Notes under the pieces: model-generated
What the model was told of the DNA's origin: nothing
The model's database searches: none
What the model saw: the letters and a program-made list of their open reading frames with translations, nothing else
Position numbers and translations under genes: made by a program
In this document: positions 45,701 through 57,475 of the stretch, one piece after another
Layout of the letters: each line of letters opens with the position of its first letter
Numbering within the stretch: the stretch's first letter is position 1
From: Notolepis coatsorum
Taxonomy: Eukaryota > Chordata > Actinopteri > Aulopiformes > Paralepididae
Reading direction: 5' to 3'
Assembly (NCBI GenBank): GCA_963971535.1
Contig: OZ020599.1
Coordinates: forward strand, 94,859,897-94,923,896
Length of the DNA stretch: 64,000 bases

Positions 45701-46289
45701 GGTCAGACATTCTTAGTAGTTCTCGAGTTGTGCAGTGTGTTAGTGAGTTATATAGCTAGAGGTGCATGTAAAACGTCATGCAGAGTTACAAAGTCCAAAG
45801 TCCAAAGACAGTTATTCTCTCCAACAGAAACCACCTCTGCTGAACTGCCTGAAACGCCTTGTTTGTAGTCCAGCCTTGTCTATGTCACTATGTAACACGT
45901 GTGCAAAAGAATCACAGTTATACATCTGAATTATAAGATCGCTACGAAATAAAAATGTACCACTGTGAAACGTCCGACAGTAACATTTCCCACATGTGGT
46001 CTGATCAGGACAGACTGGGTAGAGTGGGGGAGGGGCCTTAAAGAGAGTTCCAGGTGCTGCCTGTACAGCTGTGAGTGTGACTAGGTGCTTTTTGACCATA
46101 AAAACATGCAAATGCTAATGCAAGTATTAAACTGGGAAGTGGGCGTAATATGGGCTCTTTAAATGAAAATGAGATCACATGAATGACATGTCAAGACAAA
46201 ATAACTCATGTGACATGACAAAAGATAACGCACATCGATGCTACGCTTAAATGTGTCTTATTTCATTGAAAGTACAGTCTGGTTACAGA
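45701..46289. other. Unassigned intron 3 sequence
   Basis: No exon, ORF or element end recognised. Confidence 0.5.
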
Positions 46290-46512
46290 TGGTAAATGTA
46301 AATGGTGCATTTTTATAGCAGCTTTTATCCAAAGCGCTTTACAATTTTGTTCCTCACATTCACCCATTCACTCACACACCGACGGCGGAGGCAACCATGC
46401 AAGGTGCCGACCTGCTCATCAGGAGCAATTGGGGGTTGCTCAAGGACACTTTGACACGCTGGTAATCAAACCGGGAACCTTCCGATTACCAGACGACCGC
46501 TCTACCTCCCCC
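46290..46512 (-). mobile_element. SINE family A, minus strand
   Basis: CTTTTATCCAAAGCGCTTTA at the left, then the complement of the conserved body, then AATCAAACCGGGAACC and CTCTACCTCC. The tRNA-like head is shortened. Confidence 0.8.
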
Positions 46513-46703
46513 AGATACCTGTTGAAAGAAGTATTGAAAGAAGTCTGGCAACTAGAGTTCCGGATGTACACTGGAGGTTCATTCCACAACTGTATGTCTC
46601 TGTACACGAATGCTCTTTTGAGTGAGTTGGTGTTTGGATATGGGAGCAGCCGGATATGACCATTGCATGCATTCCTTGTTTTATATTTGTGAACATTGCT
46701 GCT

Positions 46704-47023
46704 AGGTCGTCGTCGTAAACAACATCAACAATAGTAATAACAATAACAATTGGTCTTTGATAATAATAGTTTTGATGAAAGACAGATGAATCAAGCAATG
46801 AAGATTTAATATTTTTATTCACAGTATACTTTTCTTTATAAAAATACAAGACATAAATATATAATTATGTCTCATGTATTAAAGGGAAAAAAAATATATA
46901 TACACACACACACTTCATCATAACATAATTTTATTTACAATAAAACAAAACCAGTTATTGTCATGTCTTATTTCAGTCCAAAGACATGAGGACAGTAATC
47001 CTTGTTTGTCCTGTTCATGGGGG
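46704..47023. repeat. Inverted repeat arm A (intron 3), complementary to the samd10 3' UTR region
   Basis: The reverse complement of this 320-bp block matches 55,339-55,828 closely, from CCCCATGAACAGGACAAACA to GATGTTGTTTAC. It includes the segment holding the samd10 AATAAA. The main differences are expanded GT and ATT repeats in arm B. The arms are about 8.3 kb apart in the same transcript. Confidence 0.93.
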
Positions 47024-47404
47024 TATTTGACTCAATAAGTACTCTGCTTTGCGTGAGAGAATGTTGACACAAATTGTTGAGCAGTTTGAAGGTGGACAAA
47101 AAATAATAACAGACTCTTTTGTACACCTGAATAATAGTTTTGGTGACACATGTGTTGGTGGAGCAAAGCAGGCCATAAGAAGTATGAAGATCAGCTCACT
47201 TGCTTTTTATTGAGCAAGTAATGACAGCAGCAGGCATCCTAAATAATTACAAAATAACTACAACAACTACTTGGATATATATCTTGGATGGCAATACCTC
47301 CCTAGTAACAATTAAGGCATTATGCTTTAATGGTTAAAAAAGAGTCATAAGCTAGTCTCATAACAACATGGCTAACAACAGGTCTCTTCGTGGCCCAAGT
47401 TCAG

Positions 47405-47930
47405 GCACGTGCACACATAGAGCCCAAGGGGTGCTTGAGCACCTGCCTTTTTGAGCCTCATAAAAAACTGCCATTTTTGAAAATGGCATATAGACTGCCC
47501 TTCCAACTGAAAAATGTCAGGATAGAATCAAAATATTAGGTAAAGAGAGAGAGATGCCCCATATTCCATTGCAGTTTGCACGGCCTCCTCAGCGTGCCTC
47601 TCCGCAGACCTATATTTTATGCATAGCGTGGGTGGTGGTGATGATGATGATAGAAACCACTGTGGCTCATACAGTTGAATGCTGGTATTACACTCATTGA
47701 GGGACTTGGGAATCTCAAATACAAATCGGGATTGGAATAAAAAATGCATTTATATTAAACAATACAGAATATACAGCACTTCTTGGGGTCTGTAGGGTAA
47801 GCACTTATTCCCTCCCCCCTGAACATTTATGGAGATGTATGGGCCTCTTAAGTCAGTGATAAAAGTGTCTTTCATAAGTGAGCTCCTGCACTGATTATTA
47901 TAGTTCAATATTCAATATTTGATCACCAAA
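47405..47930. mobile_element. hAT family ACGTGCACA, right-truncated copy
   Basis: Begins CAGGCACGTGCACACATAGA like the copy at 4,746 and stays collinear with it (including the TGGTGATGATGATGATA block) until about 47,921. It then breaks off before the right terminus, near the (ATGT)n tract. Confidence 0.9.
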
Positions 47931-47944
47931 ACCCCCCAAAAAGC

Positions 47945-47945
<1 letters not shown>

Positions 47946-47975
<30 letters not shown>

Positions 47976-48084
47976 TGTATGTATGTATGTATGTATGTAT
48001 GTATGTATGTATGTATGTATGTATGTATGTATGTATGTATGTATGTATGTATGTATGTATGTATGTATGTATGTATGTATGTAT
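47946..48084. repeat. (ATGT)n microsatellite, left of L2
   Basis: About 34 pure units ending exactly where the L2 sequence starts. A second (ATGT)n tract lies at the other end of the same L2 copy. Confidence 0.98.
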
Positions 48085-48747
48085 TCCTAACTGCAACCAT
48101 CAACTCCTCCCTCAACTCGGGGGTGGTCCCCACCTCCCTAAAACAAGCCAGAGTCACACCGCTCATAAAAAAAACTGCCCCTGAACCCCACCGTCATAGG
48201 CAACTACCGTCCTGTCTCTCTTCTCTCCTTCCTTTCTAAAACACTTGAACGTGCTGTATCCAACCAACTTACTGCTTATCTCTTACAGAATGACCTCCTA
48301 GACCCTAATCAGTCAGGCTTCCGGACTGGCCACTCCACAGAAGCGGCCCTCATTGCGGTCACAGAGGCACTTCACTTAGCAAAATTGAAAGGCCTCTCCT
48401 CTGTCCTTATTCTCCTAGATATATCTGCAGCCTTTGACACAGTCAACCATCAGATCCTCCTCACGGCCCTTGCAGGAATGGGAGTGGCTGGCTCTGCGCT
48501 GACATGGCTGTCATCATCAGTGATGCCACAGATTACTTGTAAAAGTAATCTGATTACTGATTACTGATTACCCCTTTAAAAAGTAATCTTAGTTACTTTA
48601 CTGATTACTTGATTATCAGAGTAACTTAGTTACTTTGAAAGTAACTAGGTTACGAAGTTGTCCCCCCTGCTGCTGCCACAACATAAGAATGACAAAAAAA
48701 AATGAGTAAAATGTACTCAGTTTGAGTAAAATGTACTAATAGGGCAT

Positions 48748-49016
48748 GTAGGCCTATCTTTCTGGACTCTTTTTGTATCACAAACAGTACTGTAATTGCA
48801 AATCTGGTATGTCATAAATGTATAGATGTAGCAGTACTGTCTATCTGTATGTCATGTATGTCATATATGTTACGATGAATTGAAAATGGGGGACCCTGAT
48901 GTAAACAAGACGAAAGTCTTTCTCTGGTCTGCATCCCCTTAACAATTGTATGTATTGAGCTGTACTGTACTGTACCCATTCTGCAATCTGTTAATAAAGT
49001 TTTCAATCAATCAATC
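48748..49016 (+). mobile_element. LINE 3' UTR copy 1 inside the hAT element
   Basis: TTGTATCACAAACAGTACTG through TGTTAATAAAGTTTTCAATC and (AATC)n. The same family as the 3' UTR at 4,107. Confidence 0.8.
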
Positions 49017-49329
49017 AAACTATTAGAAAATTCAGAATGTTTCCTTTCAAAAGAGGCCAGACTCAGGTATGTGCTATAAATGGTTCAAGAATAGCTTTCA
49101 ATTTACTTTGGGTATGCAATCAACAGGCGTTTTATGCAAAATTTGCAGGACTGAATGTATTTTTCAACAGGTCATTTGTAATTGTAACAGAATACATTTA
49201 AATAGAGTAACCCTACCAATCCTGGTGACGAGGGGTCATGAGACACTTTTGAAATGCACCCCAGAACACTGAGCCACTCAAATGCCCCCAAATGAATGCA
49301 TGGACAGAGGGAGGGAGGAGACTGATGAA

Positions 49330-49612
49330 GATGATACACTCTTTTCTGGACACGTTTTGTATCACAAACAGTACTGTATTTGCAAATCTGGTATGTCATA
49401 AATGTATAGATGTAGCAGTACTGTCTATCTCTATGTCGTGTGTGTCATATATGTTATGATGAATTGAAAATGGGGGACCCTGATGTAAACAAGATGAAAG
49501 TCTTTCTCTGGTCTGCATCCCCTTAACAATTGTATGTATTGAGCTGTACTGTACTGTACCCATTCTGCAATCTGTTAATAAACTTTTCAATCAATCAATC
49601 AATCAATCAATC
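49330..49612 (+). mobile_element. LINE 3' UTR copy 2 inside the hAT element
   Basis: A direct repeat of the preceding copy with few differences, ending in a longer (AATC)n. Either two insertions or a segmental duplication. Confidence 0.8.
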
Positions 49613-51225
49613 TATAGATCTATAGATTTCACAAAAGATAAATGGTCAATAACACCACATGTAGGCTGATATGTAGCTGTACTGACAACCTACATACTGC
49701 AGTATGGTGTTCCATGTTCATGAATAGTGCAATGCAAAAGATGTTTAACTCAAAGGTGGAACATACTGTTTGGCTGGTGCACCTCCGACGCTCCGAGTCC
49801 TGTAGAAGTCGATGGTCGTGCTGTGCTGTATATTCCATATGCGGTAGACAGTATTTTGTTTCCTCCGCAAAGTGAATGTTTTTTTCACCCGGCTTAGCTG
49901 ACACAAACGTTAAGTAGACTAGTGAACTTCCAGTGCAAGAAAGCGTTACCAGCGCGAGCGTCTCCCTGCTAGCTCGCAGTTTAGGTCAGCCTGATAATAA
50001 CAATAACAGCCGCGCCCACCAGCATGGATCAACACGCGAGGTTGCGTGCTGTGACGTCACTGCCCAATACTAGGAAAAGCTCTCCAAACGTATATTTGAC
50101 TGTCGAAAACGAAAGAAAATACTGCATTCCGCCTGCATTATGATGAGATAGTAACGAAATAGTAACGCACAGCCACTTGGACAAGTAACTGCAATCAGAT
50201 TACTGGCTTGTAAAGATTAACGCGTTAGATTACTATTTTCGGGGGAAAGTAATCAGATTACAATAACGCGTTACTTAGTAACGCGTTAGTGGCATCACTG
50301 GTCATCATACCTCAATGACCGCTCCTACCAAGTGTCATGGAGAGGGACCCTGTCGGCCACCCGCCCCCTGCGGACGGGTGTCCCCCAGGGCTCGGTCCTA
50401 GGACCCCTTCTCTTCTCCCTCTACACACTAAATCACTGGGTAACATTATCACGTCTCATGCCTTCTCGTATCATTGTTATGCCGATGATACTCAACTCTT
50501 CTTCTCCTTCCCTCCCTCAGATATCCACGTCTCTGAGCGGATCTCGGCCTGTCTGTCCGACATCTCCGCCTGGATGACGACCAACCACCTCAAACTGAAC
50601 CTAAGCCAAACAGAATTGCTCCACCTGCCGGCCAAATCCTCCCCCCTGACCGACCTTTCCATCACAGTCGAGAATGCAGCTTTGACCGCGTCCCCGACCG
50701 CCAAGAACCTTGGTGTTGTCCTCGACGACCAGTTGAACTTCTCTGCTCGCATCGCAGCGACAACCAGAACCTGCAGATTCCTCCTGAGCAACGTCAGAAG
50801 GATCCGCCCCTTCCTGACAAAAGAAGCCACCCAACTCCTTGTCCAATCAACAGTCATCTCCCGCCTCGACTACTGCAACGCACTGCTTGCTGGCCTCCCG
50901 GCCACTGCCACTAAGCCTCTTCAACTCATTCAGAACGCAGCGGCACGCCTGATCTCAAACCTACCGAAGTCGGCCCATGTCACCCCACTTCTTAGGGACC
51001 TGCACTGGCTCCCCATTGCTGCACGAATCCGCTTCAAGGCCCTCAACCTGGCATACCGTGCGGCAAAGGGAACAGCTCCCGCCTACCTCCGGTCAATGGT
51101 CTCTAACTACACACCCTCAAGACCCCTACACTCTGCATCTTCTGGCCGTCTCAGACCCACTCCTATCCGAGCTCCGGGAGGGTCATCAAGGAGAACCTGC
51201 CTTTTCTCAGTCCTTGCCCCACAAA

Positions 51226-52223
51226 TCAAATCAAACCAAATCAAATCAAATTTATTTATAAGGCCCGACAACACATGTTAATGTCCCCATGGGCCGTACA
51301 TGTCTTCTTTAAACAAGTCAAGAAGAAAACATAACAATAAGTCAAGAACAGAACAAGAACACCATAAGGTCCAACTAATTTAAAATAAATGCAAATAAAT
51401 GAAAGAATGCAAGCACAGACATACCCCACGCGAAGGTAAGGAAAAACTCACTAAAACCTAACAATAGGGAAAAATGCTCCACAGGCAGTGTGGAGGAGAG
51501 AAACCTTAGAAGGGCCATTCAAGGGGGGATCTCCCTTCTTAGATGTCGGTGATGTTGCAGACTAACAGTTGGTAAGCATGCACTCAAGTGCGTAGTGAAA
51601 CACAGATGAGTGCATGCAATAGCAACTGAACATTTTGAAAGATTAAAGATAGAGCTGATAGCGATAGCAACTGAACATTTTGAAATATTGAAGATAGAGC
51701 TGATAGCGAATCTATTTGAGGCGCAGGGGCGGCGCGTCCTCCCTGTCTTAATCACCGGACATTCAACACTCCGGTCATTGCTCAGAGACAGCCGGAGACA
51801 GGGAGATAGGGGGCGGCGCAGAGAGGGTCGCGACCTCCCCGACATCATCGCGGGACGTCCAGCACTCCGGTCACCACTACGAGACCTCCGGAGACAGGAG
51901 GGCACGCAGAGAGGGTCGCATCCTCCCGGCCTTCATCACGGGACGTCCGACACTCCGGTCAGCACTCCAGGACAGCAACTCACAGGGGGACAGGGAGACG
52001 GGACAGGCGTTAGACAGCTTGTGTGATTGTAGTGGGCGGACATAGCAATAGAAGTGGTAAGCATATATGTGAATAGAGTAGATATATGAAGTAAGCATAT
52101 TATGTGAATAGAATAGAAGTACTTAACCCAGCAATGGAACCGCGTTGACACACCAGTTGACAGGACCACGGACAGACGACGGTAAGTAGCTGATCCAAGG
52201 CCTCGGTGGTGCATGTAGAGCAG
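51226..52223 (-). mobile_element. Unclassified retroelement-like insert in L2
   Basis: It interrupts L2 between TCCTTGCCCCACA and TGGTGGAATG. The left edge AATCAAATCAAATTTATTTA is the complement of a TGATT-rich retroelement tail. Inside are a 42-bp tandem duplication (TAGCAACTGAACATTTTGAA, 51,618-51,700) and GGACGTCCGACACTCCGGTC-type repeats (51,760-51,970). No coding domain or clear target duplication. Confidence 0.6.
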
Positions 52224-52524
52224 TGGTGGAATGAACTACCCACCCCAGTTAGGACAGCCGAAACCTGTCTAATCTTTCGCCGTCGACTAAAGATGCACTT
52301 CTTCAACCATTATCTGAATTTCTTTAATTTTTTTTTAATTTAAAATATCTAACCCTAACTAAACTTACCGTCATGCACTTGTCCTAATAAACTAACCTAC
52401 ACTGTAGCACTCAACACCTTGATGAACATTGTTACTCAGCTGATAGAGTTGTGCCCTTCCTGATGACTTGTCGTACAGAACTTGTACGTCGCTTTGGATA
52501 AAAGCGTCAGCTAAATGACTAAAT

Positions 52525-52719
52525 GTATGTATGTATGTATGTATGTATGTATGTATGTATGTATGTATGTATGTATGTATGTATGTATGTATGTATGTAT
52601 GTATGTGTATGTATGTATGTATGTATGTATGTATGTATGTATGTATGTATGTATGTATGTATGTATGTATGTATGTATGTATGTATGTATGTATGTATAT
52701 ATGTATGTATGTATGTATT
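52525..52719. repeat. (ATGT)n microsatellite, right of L2
   Basis: About 48 units with two minor interruptions, starting at the L2 tail AATGACTAAATGTATG. Confidence 0.98.
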
Positions 52720-53159
52720 GTACTGTACAGTATGTACAAAGCTCTACTGTATAAAGAACCGCCACAGATTCTGAGGGTTAAGTCAATAACTCGTCCTGAC
52801 TAAACCGAAAGCTCAAAGAGACTCGACAAAGGCAGGTGGGGTGAAAACACAAGCTGCTGCTGAAATACAGTATAGAATCACCCTGTTCGCATTTCCAGTA
52901 ATGGTACCTTCGTCTGTGGTTTTCTGGGAAAGTCATTAAGTCATCAAGGCGCCATTACCGGAAACGAGCAGCTCAGCTGGAGGATTTGAAAGGAGACTTC
53001 AGAGAGAAAATGGTCACTTATACTGTATTTCAGCTATTTCACCATTTCTTATTCCAAATTATTTGGATTGACTGAATCGAAAATATCCACACAAAGGATT
53101 TAATCCTGAACATCTTCAGAGTACTTCATAGAAGAGGATTACTTTATTGTCAATTTATA
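52720..53159. other. Unassigned intron 3 sequence
   Basis: No exon or element recognised. Confidence 0.5.
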
Positions 53160-53500
53160 CCAGGCGATTGAACTTAATGCATATGTCCCTCCTAGATACA
53201 AACACTCATAGCCCCCTACACGCATACTGTATGCATTTCCTCACAGAGGTCAAAACACAGGGTCGCCCACACAGTACAGCCCGCCCCCCTGGAGTAGTTT
53301 TGGCGCTCAGTGCCTTGCCCAACGGCACTTAGGCAGGGCTGGTGGGCCCCGAAGATGTAATATCAGCCACCCTTCGGGCACCAACTCACAGCCTAGATGA
53401 TCACGCGCGGGGGGGAGGTAGGGGTTGACACCTCAACTCTGCCAGGGGTTGGCTACTGTTCTAAGCCATGAGGGTTACATAGGGCATGATAGGGCATACA
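53160..53500 (-). mobile_element. SINE-like repeat, minus strand (putative)
   Basis: GCGCTCAGTGCCTTGCCCAA resembles the complement of the body block in family D (39,866). The remainder is diverged and lacks a clear B box. Confidence 0.4.
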
Positions 53501-53680
53501 GACCCTCATCTGTACCATGATTACACTGCCTACTGGCTCATATGCGTATATTCAGAGTTAATTATATATTTTTTTTACTTTTATACTGTACTATAATTGT
53601 ATTGCCTGTATTATGTATTCTACTATTACCATGTACCTGTACCTCCCCTCCCCCCTCCCTCATGCTGCTATGGTGCCTGA

Positions 53681-54082
<402 letters not shown>

Positions 54083-54084
54083 TC

Positions 54085-54104
54085 TCTCTCTCTCTGTCTC
54101 TCTG

Positions 54105-54169
<65 letters not shown>

Positions 54170-54180
54170 CTGTGTGTGTG
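54085..54180. repeat. (TC)n/(TCTG) microsatellite
   Basis: TCTCTCTG units then a pure TC run and GTGTGTGTG, directly after the donor array. Confidence 0.95.
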
Positions 54181-54189
54181 AGGTGAGTC

Positions 54190-55020
54190 TGCAGGAATGA
54201 AGATAAATATCGACAAGACGAAGGTAATGATAACAGGGAGTGAAGGAGAGAGGATTCAGTCAGGAAGATACCCATGTGGAGTCTGTGGAAGTGGGAGTAA
54301 ACTCTGTGCGGTGTATAGAATGTGACAAATGGTGTCACCAAAGATGTTCAGGTTTGGAAAATCTGAGGGGAGTGAGGGATGCCCCACGTGTGAGAGGGAC
54401 GAGGTGAAGGTGGTTGGAGATGGTGGTCTAGTGGTGGGAGGGGAGGTGCTGGAGGAGGTGAAGCAGTTTCGCTATCTGGGAGATGTGATGGACTGTGAGG
54501 CGGGAGTGGATAGGGGGCGGTGAGGGCGAGAGTGGCGGCGGCGTGGAGGAAGTGGCAGGAAATTAGTAGGCTACTGGTGAATCGAAACATAGAGGTAAAG
54601 ATCAGAGGAGGGATATATGAAGCATATGTGAGATCAGTTCTCCTGTATGGTTCAGAAACGTGGGCAATGACAAAAAGGGTGATGGTGGTGTTAAGAAGCT
54701 GTGATCGGAAGATGTTGAGGTATGTGGCAGGAGTCAGATGGCAGGACGGGAGGACCAGTGCTGAGGTGGATGAGATATGGACGTCTCAGGTGGTTTGGAC
54801 ATGTGAGAAGATCGGAGGAGGGGGGATGTTGAGACGGGCGGAAGAGATGATTGTGGATGGGCGGAGGCCGAGAGGGAGACCGAAGCAGACGTGGAGGGGA
54901 TGTGTGGAGAATGATATGAAGGATCTGGAGATACATGAAGACATGGCACAAAAACCGTGCCCAGTGGCATGGAGTCATCGCCCATCCAACCTCACTGTAG
55001 TGAGAAAATAGGGACGTAAA
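54190..55020 (+). pseudogene. LINE (RTE/I-like) C-terminal part with PHD-like zinc finger
   Basis: In intron 4, sense orientation. INIDKTKVMITGSEGE comes from the RT region. Next is a cysteine-rich module: YPCGVCGSGS, then (after a +1 shift near 54,298) RCIECDKWCHQRCSGL, then CPTCERDEV, a C4HC3-like (PHD/RING) spacing. Then QFRYLGDVMD, VLLYGSETWAMTKR, MLRYVAGVRWQDGR and GRPKQTWRGC. At least three frames are needed, so it is dead. This arrangement, a finger between RT and the C-terminal block, is known from some invertebrate and fish LINEs. Confidence 0.85.
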
Positions 55021-55117
55021 ACGAAGATGATGATGACATTTTACCCATTCACTCACAAATGACTGCATTATGTGAATTGAAATGCTTTGATCATTTGTAT
55101 CTTTTTTTCCCCCATAG

Positions 55118-55140
55118 GTTCATTTGTAAACATATCGTAA
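55118..55140 (+). CDS. samd10: samd10 coding exon 5 (C terminus and stop)
   Basis: Acceptor TTTTTTTCCCCCATAG. The 23 coding bases complete the split glycine and encode GSFVNIS then TAA. Human SAMD10 ends similarly (ASFGKMS), supporting the exon despite its size. Phase 1 in matches exon 4. The 3' UTR follows to the AATAAA at 55,571. Confidence 0.93.
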
Positions 55141-55448
55141 CCCTTCCTTCCTGGAGAGGAGCGTGTTGCAGAATCGTTGGATATGGATTAACACTTCACC
55201 TGCCTCCACAGGACAGAAGAAAACCTGAAATGTGACACAAGGAAAAACTAACTCATATCAGAACATGTGGGATGGAAGCAGCTGGCCAGGTTAGATATGA
55301 GTTCTGGACACCTAGCTTGTTGGAAAGCTGGCAGAGGACCCCCATGAACAGGACAAACAAGGATTACTGTCCTCATGTCTTTGGACTGAAATAAGACATG
55401 ACGATAACTGGTTTAGTTTTATTGTAAATTAAATTATGTTATGATGAA

Positions 55449-55483
<35 letters not shown>

Positions 55484-55598
55484 ATAGATTTGTTTTTGTT
55501 TAATACATGAGACATAATTATATATATATATTTATGTCTCGTGTTTTTTATAAGAAAAGTGTAAACTGTGAATAAAAATATTAAATCTTCATTGCTTG
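55141..55598 (+). other. samd10: samd10 3' UTR (inferred extent)
   Basis: Runs from the stop codon to shortly after AATAAA. Its second half (from 55,339) lies in inverted repeat arm B and contains a (GT)n tract at about 55,450. The cleavage position is inferred. Confidence 0.6.
55571..55576 (+). terminator. samd10: Putative samd10 polyadenylation signal AATAAA
   Basis: A canonical hexamer 431 bp after the stop codon. It lies within the inverted repeat, so the signal may have been supplied by a repeat. Confidence 0.6.
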
Positions 55599-55631
55599 AT
55601 TCATCTGTCTTTCATCAAAACATTGTGCATT

Positions 55632-55768
<137 letters not shown>

Positions 55769-55930
55769 ATTAATAAGACCAATTGTTATTAGTACTGTAT
55801 TGTTGATGTTGTTTACTTACGACGCCGACGATGATGATGATTATTATGATAACTAAACGGCCAGCAACTGGCACTGTTGACAAACTACAATCCCCACAAT
55901 CCCCCAGCAGTATTACCGGGTAGAGAATCC

Positions 55931-56017
55931 ATGGCAAACCAGCCAGTACCGACTTCGAAGTCGCAGGATCCCCATGGAAACGGCGAGTGGGAATACAATG
56001 TCAACCCGCTCAGACAG
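55931..56017 (+). CDS. Candidate first coding exon of an unidentified gene
   Basis: ATG in the context GAATCCATGG opens 29 codons, MANQPVPTSK ... EWEYNVNPLRQ, ending at a good donor CAG|GTACAT in phase 0. The composition is balanced and not repeat-like, unlike neighbouring ORFs. Upstream at 55,883, AACTACAATCCCC resembles the ACTACAATTCCC promoter motif bound by ZNF143-type factors, so a promoter here is plausible. No downstream exon was recognised in the remaining 8 kb and I do not recognise the protein. The start lies 355 bp past the samd10 poly(A) signal, so the two genes would be in tight tandem. It could still be a chance ORF. Confidence 0.45.
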
Positions 56018-56479
56018 GTACATTATACGAGTATTTCCCATTATAACTCCATTCGTTGACTTAAACGGGCTATACTAATCGTGTTTGCTTACTGTAAAGG
56101 CTATGATTAATCTACTTTACGTATTACGTCTAATCGTCACAGCACCCTGATGATCCTTCAGGAATCCTTCACCTTCCCCAGAGCGCATGGGTTTTGCCTA
56201 ACATACAAACCGAAATCCCTATCAGTTGGGATACATCTGCTTTTATTGTAGCCAAGTGTCGCGGATATAGCTTCACATACTGCCTTGGAATACAAAGTGC
56301 TCTTGAACTAGGTTAGCAGTGCCACAGACTCCACGGAGGATCAGTATGCAAGCCTATATAGACAGACACCTGTGTTGTTTTTCCAATGGTGCGCGCCTGT
56401 TAGATGGAATAAACTGGGCTTTCTCGTCATATAATTACAATTACGATATAATCCTACCTCCATCCATAATTCCATATAA
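56018..56479. other. Unassigned sequence after the candidate exon
   Basis: No element or further exon recognised. Confidence 0.5.
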
Positions 56480-57475
56480 AACCCACCAAGGAACTGATCG
56501 TGGATTATAGGAGAGGACAGCAGGGGACACACACACCACTGATGATAAACGGGGCTACCGTGGACAGGGTGAGCAGCTTCAAGTACCTGGGGGTCCACAT
56601 CTCAGAGGACCTGACATGGTCAACACACATAGGCACAGTAGTAAAGAAGGCGAAACAGCGTCTCTACCACCTGAGACAGTTAAGGAAGTTCAGAGTATCG
56701 GGGAAGATACTCCAGTCCTTCTACTCAGGAGCTGTAGAGAGCATCCTGACCGGAAACATCACTGCCTGGTATGGAAACAGCACGGCACAGGACAAGAAGG
56801 CCCTACAGAAAGTGGTGCGCTCAGCCGAGCGTACCACGGGTATTGCACTACCCCCCCTGCAGGTTCTATACAACAAGAGGTGCAAATCCAGAGCCTGCAG
56901 GATAATGAAAGACCCTCACCACCCCAATAACAGCCTGTTTCAGCTGCTGAGGTCAGGCAGACGCCTGCAAATCCTAGCTACTAGGACAGAGCGGCTTAGG
57001 CTCAGCTTCTTCCCCCAGGCCATCAGAGCCATGAACAATGTACATTGAGTGCTCAGAACATTGAACTGTCCACACACAAGCACACATGAACACACACACG
57101 ACACGCACACTGTGCACGCTCACACACGAGCAGCCACTTAACACTTTAACATGAGCGGGCACACACTCATGTCGCACACACGCACACTTATGGCCAAAGG
57201 AAAGGACACTTTAAATTAGAATAACAGGAACAGTGTATTGCACTACCAAAGCTAACTAGCATGTCACACATGCGCTGTAAATAACTATGTACAGATACCG
57301 AGATGTCACTCCATGTTACCTGCTATCTGTTACTGCACAATGTTGTTTCTTCTTTTGATTCTATTATATGTACCACTGTATTGCACATCGTTGCGGGCAA
57401 GACCACCCGCATTTCATTGTATACCTGTATGCCGTGACAATTAAAACTCTTGACTTGACTTGACTTGACTTGTTA
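56480..57475 (+). pseudogene. CR1/L2-superfamily LINE, 3' part
   Basis: One long open frame (to 57,048) begins within the RT thumb region: KELIVDYRRG, VSSFKYLGVHISEDLTWSTH, VESILTGNITAWYGN, ending RLSFFPQAIRAMNNVH and stop. The beginning lies in a second frame, so there is at least one shift near 56,500. The 3' UTR has CA-rich stretches and ends TGTATGCCGTGACAATTAAA then (CTTGA)n. The RT catalytic residues lie 5' of the truncation. Confidence 0.9.

Larger units (their letters stand above)
48518..50300. mobile_element. hAT element, 1,783 bp, inserted in the L2 RT gene
   Basis: Termini CAGTGATGCCAC... and ...GTGGCATCACTG. The 8-bp target duplication GTCATCAT is at 48,510-48,517 and 50,301-50,308. 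Subterminal GTAATCTGATTAC and AACGCGTTACTTAGTAACGC are typical of a widespread fish hAT group. Inside near 49,075-49,165, WFKNSFQFTLG and VLCKIC resemble the start of a BED zinc finger, a remnant of transposase. No further transposase is intact. Two copies of a LINE 3' tail also lie inside. Confidence 0.93.
48085..52524 (+). pseudogene. L2 (Maui-like) LINE, interrupted by two insertions
   Basis: RT-domain pieces in order: ARVTPLIKK, then ILLDISAAFDTVNHQILL (48,085-48,517); after the hAT insert, [30 protein letters not shown], the thumb region and VISRLDYCNALLAGLP (50,301-51,225). A 2-bp AC expansion near 50,425 shifts the frame between PQGS and YADD. Coding and tail resume at about 52,224 with TGGTGGAATGAACTACCC and end in TTTGGATAAAAGCGTCAGCT. 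The 5' part (endonuclease) is missing. It lies in samd10 intron 3, sense orientation, and is inactive. Confidence 0.95.

Noticed and set aside
50492..50857. 121-residue minus ORF opposite the L2 RT
   Set aside because: Shadow of the sense L2 coding sequence; it has no motif of its own.
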